NCBI GenBank assembly: GCA_947502925.1
Contig: CANNBS010000003.1
Span: forward strand, 286,001-350,000
Direction of reading: 5' to 3'
Source of the DNA: an uncultured Marinicella sp.
Lineage (GTDB): Bacteria > Pseudomonadota > Gammaproteobacteria > Xanthomonadales > Marinicellaceae
DNA: 64,000 nucleotides
Shown here: one piece after another, positions 56,612-64,000 of the stretch
Layout of the letters: each line of letters begins with the position of its first letter
Numbering within the stretch: the stretch's first letter is position 1
The notes under the pieces: model-generated
The model's database searches: none
Told to the model about the DNA's origin: nothing
Seen by the model: the letters and a program-made list of their open reading frames with translations, nothing else
Program-made: the position numbers and the translations under genes

Positions 56612-57705
56612 TGCAGACACAAGTCATGCGACAACTTTATTTATTGGCGCTGGTATTGGTGGTGGGTTATGTGGTGTATTTATTGTCACCCATTCTGGCG
56701 CCATTTGCGATTGCGGCTTTATTTGCTTATTTGTTTGATCCGTTGGTGGATAAGCTGGAAACCTGGAAACTCAGTAGAACACTGTCGGTTGCGGTGGTGT
56801 TTTTAATCATTAGTCTGTTGATGATTACAGTGGCGCTGATACTGATACCGGCCCTGGAGCGACAAATCAGTTATTTAATTAAAAATTTGCCGGTTTATGT
56901 GAACTGGCTGAAGGATAACATCAATCCCTGGCTGCAGGCTCAATTTGGTTTGGAGATTGATTTGTTTGATACCGGTCAATTAAGCGAATTATTAAAAGAG
57001 CACTGGGAAAGCGCCGGTGGTGTGGCACAATCTGTAATTAGCTCAGTCACCAAAAGTGGCATGGTTGTTCTTAACTGGGTGATGAATTTATTGTTAATTC
57101 CGGTGGTTTTATTCTATCTGTTGCGCGATTGGGACATTATTACCGCCCGTGTTGGTGAGCTGATTCCGCGTCGTTATTATGACACTGTGCATAAAATTAC
57201 AAGAGATTCTAATTCAGTGCTCAGTGCTTTTTTACGTGGCCAGCTAAGCGTGATGCTGGCGCTTGGTATTATCTATACCATTGGTTTATGGTTGGTTGGT
57301 GTGGATCTTGCACTGTTAATTGGCATGGGCGCGGGTTTGGTGTCTTTTGTTCCTTACCTGGGTGCCATTACCGGCTTTGTGGGTGGCGTGATTGCAGCTC
57401 TGGTGCAATTTGGCGATATCATTCATGTTGTTTATGTACTGATTGTGTTTGGTGTGGGCCAGTTATTGGAAGGTATGGTGCTAACACCGTGGCTGGTGGG
57501 AGATAAAATTGGCTTACATCCGGTGGCGGTAATCTTTGCGGTATTGGCCGGTGGTCAATTATTTGGATTTGTCGGTGTACTGTTGGGTTTGCCTTTGGCG
57601 GCTGTGGTGATGGTGATGTTAAGACATGCGCATCAAAAATACGTTGAAAGCGAATTATATGGTAGGCCATCACGATCACAACAGAGTCCTCAAGCCGATG
57701 ACTGA
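56608..57705 (+). CDS. AI-2E family transporter (PerM-like)
   Basis: 365 residues with seven or eight membrane segments. It has a long soluble loop (residues 80-160), LAPFAIAALFAYLFDPLVDKLE and the GxGxGxLG-type core as GVGQLLEGMVLTPWLVGDKIGLHP. Members include exporters for autoinducer-2, Na/H antiport and unknown substrates. PerM next to Hda is conserved. It overlaps both neighbours. Confidence 0.87.
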   Translation: MMQTQVMRQLYLLALVLVVGYVVYLLSPILAPFAIAALFAYLFDPLVDKLETWKLSRTLSVAVVFLIISLLMITVALILIPALERQISYLIKNLPVYVNWLKDNINPWLQAQFGLEIDLFDTGQLSELLKEHWESAGGVAQSVISSVTKSGMVVLNWVMNLLLIPVVLFYLLRDWDIITARVGELIPRRYYDTVHKITRDSNSVLSAFLRGQLSVMLALGIIYTIGLWLVGVDLALLIGMGAGLVSFVPYLGAITGFVGGVIAALVQFGDIIHVVYVLIVFGVGQLLEGMVLTPWLVGDKIGLHPVAVIFAVLAGGQLFGFVGVLLGLPLAAVVMVMLRHAHQKYVESELYGRPSRSQQSPQADD

Positions 57706-58381
57706 TCCGCAATTGCCGCTCCAGTTAAAAAATTCTGAATCAGCCGGATTTGAGGGTTTTATCGGTCACGATGAAGTGGTAGTCAGCTTAAAAAATTACA
57801 ATGAATTACCACCCTTTACGTATTTGTGGGGTGCGGTGAGTTCGGGTAAAAGCCATTTATTGTCTGCTTACAGCCAGTACAGACAGCAGTGCGGTGAACA
57901 AGGTGCTTTGTTTTCTGCCCGGGTGTTATTGGAGGCTGATTTCAGTGATGTTATGCAGCCTCAATGGTCTTATCTGGTATTGGACGACATTCATTTGCTG
58001 GCTGGTCACGGACTGGGTGAGCGGCATTTGTTTAATGTTTTCAATATTTGCCGTGCCGAACACATACCGATTCTTACGGCATCAGAAATTTCGCCCCGAA
58101 ACGATGACTGGCAATTACCGGATTTACGTTCAAGATTACAGTCAGGACTGACACTTGAATTGTCAGTTTTAAAGGGTAATCAGGCCATGACTTTATTCAA
58201 GCGCCAGTTTAGAGATCATGGCATACCCGCCAATGAATCTGTTCTTAATTATATAGCCGGTCATTACGCCACTGATTATGCCTCTTTGGATGACTTGCTT
58301 CAAAAGCTGTCGGTTTTGTCTCTGCGTGATAAGCGAAAAATAACCGTCCCTTTTGTTAAACGTGTTATCGCGGAGAAATAA
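57698..58381 (+). CDS. hda: DnaA inactivator Hda
   Basis: DnaA-like AAA+ protein that, with the DNA-bound beta clamp, promotes hydrolysis of ATP-DnaA and stops re-initiation. The ATG at 57698 gives 227 residues. The N-terminal clamp-binding peptide is MTDPQLPLQL (QLPL). The Walker A is GAVSSGKSHLL and Walker B YLVLDDIHLLAG; sensor and arginine-finger segments follow. It overlaps the PerM gene by eight bases. Confidence 0.94.
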   Translation: MTDPQLPLQLKNSESAGFEGFIGHDEVVVSLKNYNELPPFTYLWGAVSSGKSHLLSAYSQYRQQCGEQGALFSARVLLEADFSDVMQPQWSYLVLDDIHLLAGHGLGERHLFNVFNICRAEHIPILTASEISPRNDDWQLPDLRSRLQSGLTLELSVLKGNQAMTLFKRQFRDHGIPANESVLNYIAGHYATDYASLDDLLQKLSVLSLRDKRKITVPFVKRVIAEK

Positions 58382-58391
58382 AAAATGACGG

Positions 58392-58420
58392 TAGACAAGC
58401 CCCATAGCAATGTGGATAAT
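58392..58420 (+). promoter_or_regulatory. ffs promoter
   Basis: TAGACA (58392-58397), 17-base spacer, GATAAT (58415-58420), then ACGCC, a GC-rich discriminator. It is ten bases before the start of the 4.5S RNA. Confidence 0.7.
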
Positions 58421-58429
58421 ACGCCATCG

Positions 58430-58540
58430 GTGACTCTCGTTTGTCGCCCCGCAATGGTCAGCAGCGAACCCGGTCAGGCCCGGAAGGGAGCAGCCGTAGT
58501 TGTGATACCATGTGCGGGGATTGGCTGGCGGGAGTCCCAC
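58430..58540 (+). ncRNA. ffs: 4.5S SRP RNA
   Basis: RNA of the signal recognition particle, partner of Ffh (25.3 kb). The apical part reads GGTCAGGCCCGGAAGGGAGC with the tetraloop GGAA and the symmetric asymmetric loops that bind Ffh. The arms GTGACTC and GAGTCCCAC close the base. About 111 bases, near the usual 114. It lies between hda and dnaX and is not translated. Confidence 0.93.
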
Positions 58541-58557
58541 TTATTAAAACAACCAAT

Positions 58558-60177
58558 ATGACCTATCAAGTACTTGCCAGGAAACACCGCCCCCAAAACT
58601 TTAAAGAAGTGGTGGGTCAGGAACATGTGGTGCAAGCCCTGGTTAACGGTTTAGACAATAACCGATTACATCATGCCTTCTTATTTACCGGTACCCGCGG
58701 TGTGGGCAAAACCACCTTAGCTCGTGTGCTGGCTAAATCATTGAACTGTTTAGAGGGTGTTTCCAGCGAACCTTGTGGTCAATGCACCCATTGCCTTGAA
58801 ATCCAGCAAGGTGATTTTATTGATTTAATCGAAGTGGATGCCGCCTCCAGAACCGGCGTCGATGACACCCGCAGTTTACTGGAAAACGTCAGTTACGCAC
58901 CCAATAAAGGACAATACAAAATCTACCTCATTGATGAGGTTCATATGTTTTCCAAGAGCAGTTTTAATGCTTTGTTAAAAACCCTGGAAGAACCGCCTGA
59001 GCATGTAAAATTTCTACTGGCCACCACAGAACCTGAAAAACTGCCCATCACCGTCTTATCCCGTTGTTTACAATTTAATTTAAAGCGCCTCACAGAAAAA
59101 CAAATCAGTGATTATCTGGCGGACATATTACAGCGAGAGTCGTTAGAATATGATGAGAAAGCACTGCAACTGGTGGCCAGAATGGCAGACGGCAGTATGC
59201 GGGATGCCCTGAGCTTACTGGATCAATCCCTGGCTTTCGGCGGCAACAAACTGGATTACGATGAAGTTCGTGTCATGCTGGGAACAGTTGAGCAGTCTCA
59301 TGTGGTCGAGTTATTGAATTTGATATTAGCCGGTGATAAAAGTGGAGTGGTGGAAAAATTAGATTGGTTTCACGCCATGTCCACTGATTACAGTCAGTTA
59401 TTAGAGGAATTCAGCCGTTTATTACATGAAATTGCTTTGACCCAGTCTTTAAATAAAGTCACCGGTGGCGGCGCTTTCGACGTGGCGGTGTTAAAAAAGT
59501 TGGCCCAACAACTCAATGAGGAATTGGGGCAGCTGTATTATCAGTTTGTGGTGGTTGGTTTAGAGCAAATGCGTACTGTGCCTGATAAAAAAATATCCTT
59601 TGAAATGACCGTTATCAGAATGCTTGATTTTAGTCTTTTGCCAGATGATGAACGGCCGATCAGAGACAACAACACAAATAATCAAAAGTCAGCATCGCCA
59701 CAACAAAAAGAAAGTTCTGATGCTAATGAAACTCCAGTTCAGCCCAATAAAAATCAGATCGCGAGCCAAGCGGAGCAAAAAACAGAGGCTGATTATATTA
59801 ACCTGGCAGAATTAAATAATGATAACTGGCCACAGATTTTTAAAAATCTACCGCTCAAAGGCATGGTCAGAGAAATGGCCCGAAATCTCATGGTGCTTGA
59901 AAATAATAATAACACCATTATATTTGCCTTAGACGCATCGGTGGAGTCATTTAAAAAGCCCAAATTATTGGACAAGTTGACTCAAACATTAGCCGCGGAC
60001 AAACAGAATTATCAACTGAAATTTTGTGTTCAACAAAACGTGGAATCCGTGGCCAGAAAACAAGCCGATGCAGACAAACAAACCAGGCAACAACGCCAAC
60101 AAAACAAAGATCCGGTGGTTGAAGCCTTACAAGAGCGATTTGATGCCACCATCATCAACGAAAAAACAGGTCATTAA
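58558..60177 (+). CDS. dnaX: DNA polymerase III subunits tau/gamma
   Basis: Clamp loader ATPase. The ATG at 58558 gives 539 residues, starting MTYQVLARKHRPQNFKEVVGQ. The longer frame runs through the 4.5S RNA. The Walker A is FTGTRGVGKTTLARVLAK, a CNCxxC-type zinc site is EPCGQCTHCLEIQQG, the DEVH box is IYLIDEVHMFSK, and the SRC motif is LSRCLQFNL. The tau part binds DnaB and the polymerase core. Codons 312-314 hold A AAA AAG, the E. coli slippage heptamer (59493-59499). Confidence 0.96.
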   Translation: MTYQVLARKHRPQNFKEVVGQEHVVQALVNGLDNNRLHHAFLFTGTRGVGKTTLARVLAKSLNCLEGVSSEPCGQCTHCLEIQQGDFIDLIEVDAASRTGVDDTRSLLENVSYAPNKGQYKIYLIDEVHMFSKSSFNALLKTLEEPPEHVKFLLATTEPEKLPITVLSRCLQFNLKRLTEKQISDYLADILQRESLEYDEKALQLVARMADGSMRDALSLLDQSLAFGGNKLDYDEVRVMLGTVEQSHVVELLNLILAGDKSGVVEKLDWFHAMSTDYSQLLEEFSRLLHEIALTQSLNKVTGGGAFDVAVLKKLAQQLNEELGQLYYQFVVVGLEQMRTVPDKKISFEMTVIRMLDFSLLPDDERPIRDNNTNNQKSASPQQKESSDANETPVQPNKNQIASQAEQKTEADYINLAELNNDNWPQIFKNLPLKGMVREMARNLMVLENNNNTIIFALDASVESFKKPKLLDKLTQTLAADKQNYQLKFCVQQNVESVARKQADADKQTRQQRQQNKDPVVEALQERFDATIINEKTGH

Positions 60178-60179
60178 TT

Positions 60180-60503
60180 ATGAAAGGTACATTAGGCAAT
60201 ATGATGCAGCAAATGCAGAAAATGCAAGAGCAAATGCAACAAGCCCAGGCTGAATTAGCCCAAAAAGAAGTCATCGGTTCGGCCGGTGCAGATGCGGTCA
60301 AAGTAACCATGAACGGACAGCAACAAGTTAAGAACATCGATATTGATCAAGCCATGGTCGCTGACGATTTTGAAATGCTGGAGGATTTATTGACGGCAGC
60401 TTTCAATGATGCTCTTAATAAAATCAGTGAATTACAAAAGGAAAACATGGGCGGATTAACCGATGGCTTGAATTTGCCACCGGGCTTTAAGATGCCATTT
60501 TAA
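60180..60503 (+). CDS. ybaB: Nucleoid-associated protein YbaB/EbfC
   Basis: 107 residues. An N-terminal coiled-coil (MMQQMQKMQEQMQQAQAELA) precedes IGSAGADAVKVTMNGQQQVKNIDID and a C-terminal NLPPGFKMPF, matching the family. It binds DNA as a dimer. The order dnaX-ybaB-recR is conserved; the gaps are two and seven bases. Confidence 0.95.
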   Translation: MKGTLGNMMQQMQKMQEQMQQAQAELAQKEVIGSAGADAVKVTMNGQQQVKNIDIDQAMVADDFEMLEDLLTAAFNDALNKISELQKENMGGLTDGLNLPPGFKMPF

Positions 60504-60510
60504 AAAAAAC

Positions 60511-61098
60511 ATGTCATTGGTGTCACAATTAATGGATGCCCTGCAAATTATGCCGGGTGTCGGACCAAAGTCAGCCCAACGTCTGACATTCTTTTTGTTG
60601 CAAAAAGACCAGAACGGTGCCCGTCATTTGTCGAAAATTCTTGATCAGGCTCTGGATCAGGTTAGAGAATGCCGGCAATGCCGTACCCTCACTGAACATG
60701 AAGTCTGTGAGATTTGTAGTAATGACCAGCGGGGATGGCAACAATTATGTGTGGTTGAAAGTCCCGCTGATATTATCCAAATTGAACAAGCCACTGACTT
60801 TAAAGGTCGTTATTTTGTTTTACACGGAAAACTATCGCCATTAGACGGCATGGGACCGGGTGAATTAAAACTCAATCAATTAATTGATTTGATGGCACGT
60901 GATGAGTGTCAGGAATTGATTGTCGCCACGGGATCAACTGTTGAAGGTGAAACCACAGCACAATATTTGGCCAACCTCGCTGAAAAAGGTGGGATAAAAG
61001 CCAGTCGTCTGGCCCATGGTGTTCCCCTGGGCGGAGATTTAGAATACATCGATAATAATACGCTGGCACATGCCTTTGCCGGTCGAACTCATTATTAA
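60511..61098 (+). CDS. recR: Recombination protein RecR
   Basis: Acts with RecO and RecF in gap repair. It has 195 residues. The helix-hairpin-helix is IMPGVGPKSAQRLTFFLL, the zinc finger is CRQCRTLTEHEVCEIC, and the Toprim domain is LCVVESPADIIQIE to the GELKLNQL region. It is the last gene of the dnaX-ybaB-recR unit. Confidence 0.96.
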   Translation: MSLVSQLMDALQIMPGVGPKSAQRLTFFLLQKDQNGARHLSKILDQALDQVRECRQCRTLTEHEVCEICSNDQRGWQQLCVVESPADIIQIEQATDFKGRYFVLHGKLSPLDGMGPGELKLNQLIDLMARDECQELIVATGSTVEGETTAQYLANLAEKGGIKASRLAHGVPLGGDLEYIDNNTLAHAFAGRTHY

Positions 61099-61120
61099 GC
61101 CAATTATTTAAGGAGAAAAA

Positions 61121-61471
61121 ATGAACGAAAAAAGCACGATATTTGACCAAATTTTGGCCGGTAAAATACCTGCTGATGTGGTTTATGAAGATGATTTTGT
61201 GTTGGCTTTTAAAGACATTAACCCACAAGCGCCCATTCATGTGCTGTTTATTCCCAAAGTCCGCATCAAAACCCACAACGACATCGATGAAGCTAACATG
61301 GAATATGTCAGTAAAATTCATCTGGCCATCAACCAGTATGCCAAACAAATTGGTGAAGATAAAAATGGTTATCGCATTGTTATGAATTGTAACGAAAACG
61401 GCCAACAAACTGTAAACCATATACATATGCACTTTTTGGCCGGTCGTCAAATGGAATGGCCGCCGGGTTAA
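61121..61471 (+). CDS. hinT: HIT family purine nucleoside phosphoramidase
   Basis: 116 residues. The histidine triad lies in VNHIHMHFLAGRQMEW. TIFDQILAGKIPADVVYEDD and KDINPQAPIHVLFIPK are the standard HinT start and strand. HinT enzymes hydrolyse AMP-amine bonds, including products of aminoacyl-tRNA synthetases. GGAGA precedes the ATG by eight bases. It is followed by cmoA after nine bases. Confidence 0.92.
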   Translation: MNEKSTIFDQILAGKIPADVVYEDDFVLAFKDINPQAPIHVLFIPKVRIKTHNDIDEANMEYVSKIHLAINQYAKQIGEDKNGYRIVMNCNENGQQTVNHIHMHFLAGRQMEWPPG

Positions 61472-61480
61472 TACGCCGGC

Positions 61481-62194
61481 ATGGGTGAACGCGATCAGAT
61501 ATTTAACCGGGCTTATGAAAAAGTCTCGGCCTTTGCCTTTGATGAACAGGTGGTGTCGGTCTTCCCGGACATGATCAAACGATCTGTTCCCGGGTATGAC
61601 ACCATTTTAAAAGGCCTGGCCATGTACGCCATGCGTTTTGTCGAACCGAACACACGGGTTTATGATTTGGGTGCTTCTCTGGGCGCAGTCAGCCTAACCG
61701 TGGATCAAGCGCTTGGTTCGAGCAACATCGACATTCATGCCGTTGATAATTCCGATGCCATGATTAATCGCTTTAAGTCAATATTGGCCAAGCAACAGCT
61801 CAACAACCAAATTTATATCCATCATCAGGATTTACGCGACATTGAAATAGCGAAGGCCAGCCTGGTGGTGAGTAATTTCACACTGCAATTTATTCAGCCG
61901 GGTGATCGCCACTCAATGTGTGAGCGAATATACAATGGCTTAAATGAACAGGGTGTTTTTATATTGTCTGAAAAGATTAAATCATCTCAAGAAATGATTG
62001 ATTTTTATCATGGTTATAAAAAAATTAACGGCTACAGTGATATTGAAGTGGCGCAGAAAAGACAGGCATTAGAAGATACCTTAAAACCCGATAGCCTGGA
62101 TCAATGGCAGCAGCGGCTTAAGGACATCGGCTTTCATTCTGTTGAAGTCTGGTTTCGCGCCTTTAACTTTATTTCACTGGTGGCTTTTAAATAA
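61481..62194 (+). CDS. cmoA: Carboxy-SAM synthase
   Basis: Converts SAM and prephenate to carboxy-SAM, the donor for CmoB. It has 237 residues: VFPDMIKRSVPGYDTILKGLA at the start, and the SAM-binding VYDLGASLGAVSLTVDQAL. It lies directly upstream of cmoB with an eight-base gap, so the two work together. Confidence 0.95.
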   Translation: MGERDQIFNRAYEKVSAFAFDEQVVSVFPDMIKRSVPGYDTILKGLAMYAMRFVEPNTRVYDLGASLGAVSLTVDQALGSSNIDIHAVDNSDAMINRFKSILAKQQLNNQIYIHHQDLRDIEIAKASLVVSNFTLQFIQPGDRHSMCERIYNGLNEQGVFILSEKIKSSQEMIDFYHGYKKINGYSDIEVAQKRQALEDTLKPDSLDQWQQRLKDIGFHSVEVWFRAFNFISLVAFK

Positions 62195-62202
62195 CACCGG
62201 TT

Positions 62203-63168
62203 ATGTTTAAGGCACAACTCAATAAGCTAAAGGAACAAGTCACTAATACCGAGTTATCAGCCGGTTTTAATCAACTGAGCACGCTCACCCTTGATGTGAT
62301 AAAAAACATTAACCAGGGTGATTTGCCCCGATGGCAGCAAGCTTATGAAAACCTACCAAATCTAACGACAGAGCTTATTGATTTAAGAGCCGATGCGATT
62401 ACGGTCAGTGGTTCGTGTAATGACAATCAAAAGCAACAACTGCTGACCAGTCTCGAAACACTCATACCCTGGCGGAAAGGTCCTTTTTCATTGTTTGATG
62501 TGGAAATCGATGCCGAATGGCGCTCGGACATGAAGTGGCAGCGGTTGCTGGACAGTTTGCCCGATTTGACCTATAAAACGGTTTTGGATGTCGGTTGTGG
62601 TAATGGTTATTACTTATTGAAAATGGCCGCTTATCAGCCGCAAGTCTTGTTAGGCATTGAGCCGGGTATTTTACAACATGTTCAGTTTTGGGCCGTTCAG
62701 AAATATGCCCAAACCATGGCCACCATGCTACCGCTAAAGATACAGCAGGTGCCAAAATCATTTCCTTATTTTGATGTGGTGTTTTCCATGGGTGTTCTTT
62801 ATCACCGAAAATCACCCATCGAACACATTGAACACCTCAAAGGGCTGCTCAAACCCAAGGGTGAATTGATCTTAGAAACCCTCGTGGTTGAAGGCGATGC
62901 ACAGACTTGTCTGGTGCCCGGTCAGCGCTATGCGCAAATGCGCAATGTCTGGTTCTTGCCGAGTGTCGAAATGTTGAGTCAATGGCTGGACAGATTAGGA
63001 TTTAAACACACAACGGTTATCGATGAAAGTTACACCACCTTAACTGAGCAACGTGCCACAGACTGGATGCGATTTCATTCTTTGGCTGAATTTCTGAATA
63101 AAGATCAATCAAAAACAATAGAAGGCCATCCACCACCGCGACGCGTGATTATTCGCTGCCAAAAATAA
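62203..63168 (+). CDS. cmoB: tRNA U34 carboxymethyltransferase
   Basis: Uses carboxy-SAM to form 5-carboxymethoxyuridine at position 34 of several tRNAs, including tRNA-Ala and tRNA-Ser types of the class in this window. It has 321 residues, with a Rossmann core TVLDVGCGNGYYLLKMA, FSMGVLYHRKSPIEHIEHLK, and C-terminal PPPRRVIIRCQK. It is the last gene before the dispersed repeat and the rRNA operon. Confidence 0.95.
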   Translation: MFKAQLNKLKEQVTNTELSAGFNQLSTLTLDVIKNINQGDLPRWQQAYENLPNLTTELIDLRADAITVSGSCNDNQKQQLLTSLETLIPWRKGPFSLFDVEIDAEWRSDMKWQRLLDSLPDLTYKTVLDVGCGNGYYLLKMAAYQPQVLLGIEPGILQHVQFWAVQKYAQTMATMLPLKIQQVPKSFPYFDVVFSMGVLYHRKSPIEHIEHLKGLLKPKGELILETLVVEGDAQTCLVPGQRYAQMRNVWFLPSVEMLSQWLDRLGFKHTTVIDESYTTLTEQRATDWMRFHSLAEFLNKDQSKTIEGHPPPRRVIIRCQK

Positions 63169-63169
63169 A

Positions 63170-63321
63170 TTGGAGTGCTGCTGAGCAGCACGACCCGCCG
63201 AGCCGGTTGGTGAGCGTAGCGAATCAGAGGCGAAGAGCGCGAAGTTATACGAAGTGTTCGCTGTGGCCGCTTTCACTTTTGTCGGGAACAAAAGTGAATG
63301 AAGTCCCAAGAACACACCTTT
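63170..63321 (+). repeat. Dispersed modular repeat, copy B
   Basis: Head 63170-63208 and tail 63301-63321 are identical to copy A (30114-30256). The core between them is different and longer by about nine bases. It holds a strong hairpin TTCACTTTTGT/ACAAAAGTGAA around CGGGA near 63271-63297. It begins one base after the cmoB stop. Confidence 0.85.
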
Positions 63322-63405
63322 ATGCTTTAAATTATCAAGAACGTCCACATATATAGACAAGAAGATGTTTTGCTGAATCAATTTTAAATAAATATAAAAG
63401 TCCTC

Positions 63406-63433
63406 TTTACAAAACAAACTGAATGACTATAAT
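63406..63433 (+). promoter_or_regulatory. rRNA promoter P1
   Basis: TTTACA (63406-63411), 16-base spacer, TATAAT (63428-63433), then GCGCATC, a GC-rich discriminator. An AT-rich stretch upstream could act as an UP element. Confidence 0.75.
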
Positions 63434-63527
63434 GCGCATCTTGCATTCAGACATCGGTTTTAAACTGGTGTTTTTTTATCGCTAAAGTTAATGTTTACGT
63501 ACATTGAAAATGAGTTGATAAAAAAGC

Positions 63528-63555
63528 TTGCAAAGTGGATTTTTCAGGTGATAAT
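63528..63555 (+). promoter_or_regulatory. rRNA promoter P2
   Basis: TTGCAA (63528-63533), 16-base spacer, GATAAT (63550-63555), then ACGCCTCC. Preceded by AAAAAAGC, also found before P3. Confidence 0.7.
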
Positions 63556-63631
63556 ACGCCTCCCTTGAGTAAGTCGTCTGGCTTGAAGAAGTCGGAGAGA
63601 TAGAGCGGATTAAAAATAGTTCTAAAAAAGC

Positions 63632-63659
63632 TTGCAAAAGGAAAAAAATCAGCGATAAT
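63632..63659 (+). promoter_or_regulatory. rRNA promoter P3
   Basis: TTGCAA (63632-63637), 16-base spacer, GATAAT (63654-63659), then ATCGCACC. The same AAAAAGCTTGCAAA word as at P2 suggests duplication. Confidence 0.7.
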
Positions 63660-63858
63660 ATCGCACCTTTCCCGAGCGAAATGCTGGGAGTATTTTGAGG
63701 TTAAAATCTTTTTGATTTTAGCTTTAAAAAGAGTAATTTAAAAACTCAAATAGATAACTTGTGTGGGCACTTGAGTTGATGTTAATAAAGGTACAACGAC
63801 AAAAGTGACCATAACTATCACGTAATTTCTTTTTAAGATAATACAGTTAGGTCAAACC

Positions 63859-63909
63859 GAGAAGTTTACTTCTCACAATGAATCGATGCTGTTATGTTAG
63901 TTTACTAAC
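63859..63909 (+). other. 16S leader hairpins
   Basis: Two stem-loops before the 16S gene: GAGAAG/CTTCTC (63859-63874) and GTTAG/CTAAC (63896-63909). Their place suits leader processing and antitermination signals. A clear boxA was not found. Confidence 0.4.
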
Positions 63910-63927
63910 GTGACAGAATCATTAAAT

Positions 63928-64000
63928 TAATTGAAGAGTTTGATCCTGGCTCAGATTGAACGCTGGCGGTATGCCTAACACATGCAAGTCGAACGGTAAC
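63928..64000 (+). rRNA. rrs: 16S ribosomal RNA, 5' end
   Basis: Begins near TTGAAGAGTTTGATCCTGG, the universal 27F site, and continues ...GAACGCTGGCGG and ACATGCAAGTCGAACGG, standard for proteobacterial 16S. Only the first ~73 bases are in the window. Confidence 0.97.

Larger units (their letters stand above)
63169..63927. other. Gap with dispersed repeat and rRNA promoters
   Basis: 759 bases without protein gene. It holds repeat copy B (63170-63321), an AT-rich upstream region, three promoter-like elements and the 16S leader. The small frame on the minus strand here overlaps the repeat and is not believable. Confidence 0.75.

Noticed and set aside
58385..58560. Short frame beginning ATGACGGTAGAC after hda
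   Set aside because: It covers the ffs promoter and the 4.5S RNA, so it is a by-product of the RNA sequence.
63109..63417. Frame of about 100 codons on the minus strand at the cmoB end
   Set aside because: It overlaps the cmoB 3' end and the dispersed repeat, without a ribosome site.
1..64000. Prophage, insertion sequence or defence island
   Set aside because: No integrase, transposase, capsid, restriction or nuclease-helicase system was found; nearly all genes are housekeeping or envelope functions.

Overview
The window is a stretch of gammaproteobacterial chromosome, AT-leaning and densely coded. Gene order is the main evidence for this: rpsT/murJ-ribF-ileS-lspA-ispH, an ispH-linked minor pilin operon as in Pseudomonas, fur/bamE with rnfH-ratA/smpB, ffh/ypjD/corB, purMN with DUF2066-pgsA-like-perM-hda, ffs-dnaX-ybaB-recR, and cmoAB. 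The Cys-free Fur, the DUF2066 protein and a secreted protein with a C-terminal GFE tail would suit a marine, Lysobacterales- or Marinicella-like lineage, but that placement is inference.

Layout. 1-2.9 kb: folA (partial), thyA, an HD-GYP protein and rpsT on the minus strand. 3-9.8 kb: the murJ-ispH operon. 9.9-17.2 kb: a type IV pilus minor pilin operon (fimT-like, pilV, pilW, pilX, pilY1, pilY2-like, pilE-like). 17.2-19.8 kb: smpB, ratA, rnfH, bamE, fur, queD. 19.8-20.2 kb: tRNA-Ala and two identical tRNA-Glu genes, followed by about 740 bp of repeat-rich non-coding DNA. 20.9-27.4 kb: ispB, an MFS transporter, corB, ypjD, ffh and a DUF4124-like secreted protein. 27.4-27.7 kb: an AT-rich gap with four consensus DnaA boxes. 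28-33.9 kb: trpS, a membrane protein, an alkyltransferase-like protein, pepP, a secreted amidohydrolase and a dienelactone-hydrolase-like enzyme. 33.9-40 kb: selO and a TetR-controlled RND efflux operon. 40-45.5 kb: a SixA-like phosphatase, an S10 peptidase, an FG-GAP/VCBS protein and truD. 45.7-50.1 kb: a CadC-type regulator split by an in-frame stop and a TPR-GGDEF gene broken by a frameshift. 50.1-51.4 kb: palindromic tandem repeats and a tRNA-Ser(UGA) whose leader holds two 164-bp repeats with partial tRNA copies. 51.4-63.2 kb: peroxiredoxin, DUF3108, purN, purM, DUF2066, the CDP-alcohol transferase, AI-2E transporter, hda, 4.5S RNA, dnaX, ybaB, recR, hinT-like, cmoA, cmoB. 63.2-64 kb: a dispersed repeat, three stacked rRNA promoters and the start of a 16S rRNA gene.

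Most coding content is ordinary housekeeping. The unusual material is in the non-coding parts: the DnaA-box cluster at 27.4 kb, the tRNA-Ser array at 50.7-51.2 kb, the covarying hairpin repeats at 50.3-50.7 kb, a dispersed element with fixed ends and a variable core (30.1 and 63.2 kb), and decay of two adjacent signalling genes beside that array. I saw no prophage, insertion sequence, CRISPR array or defence island.
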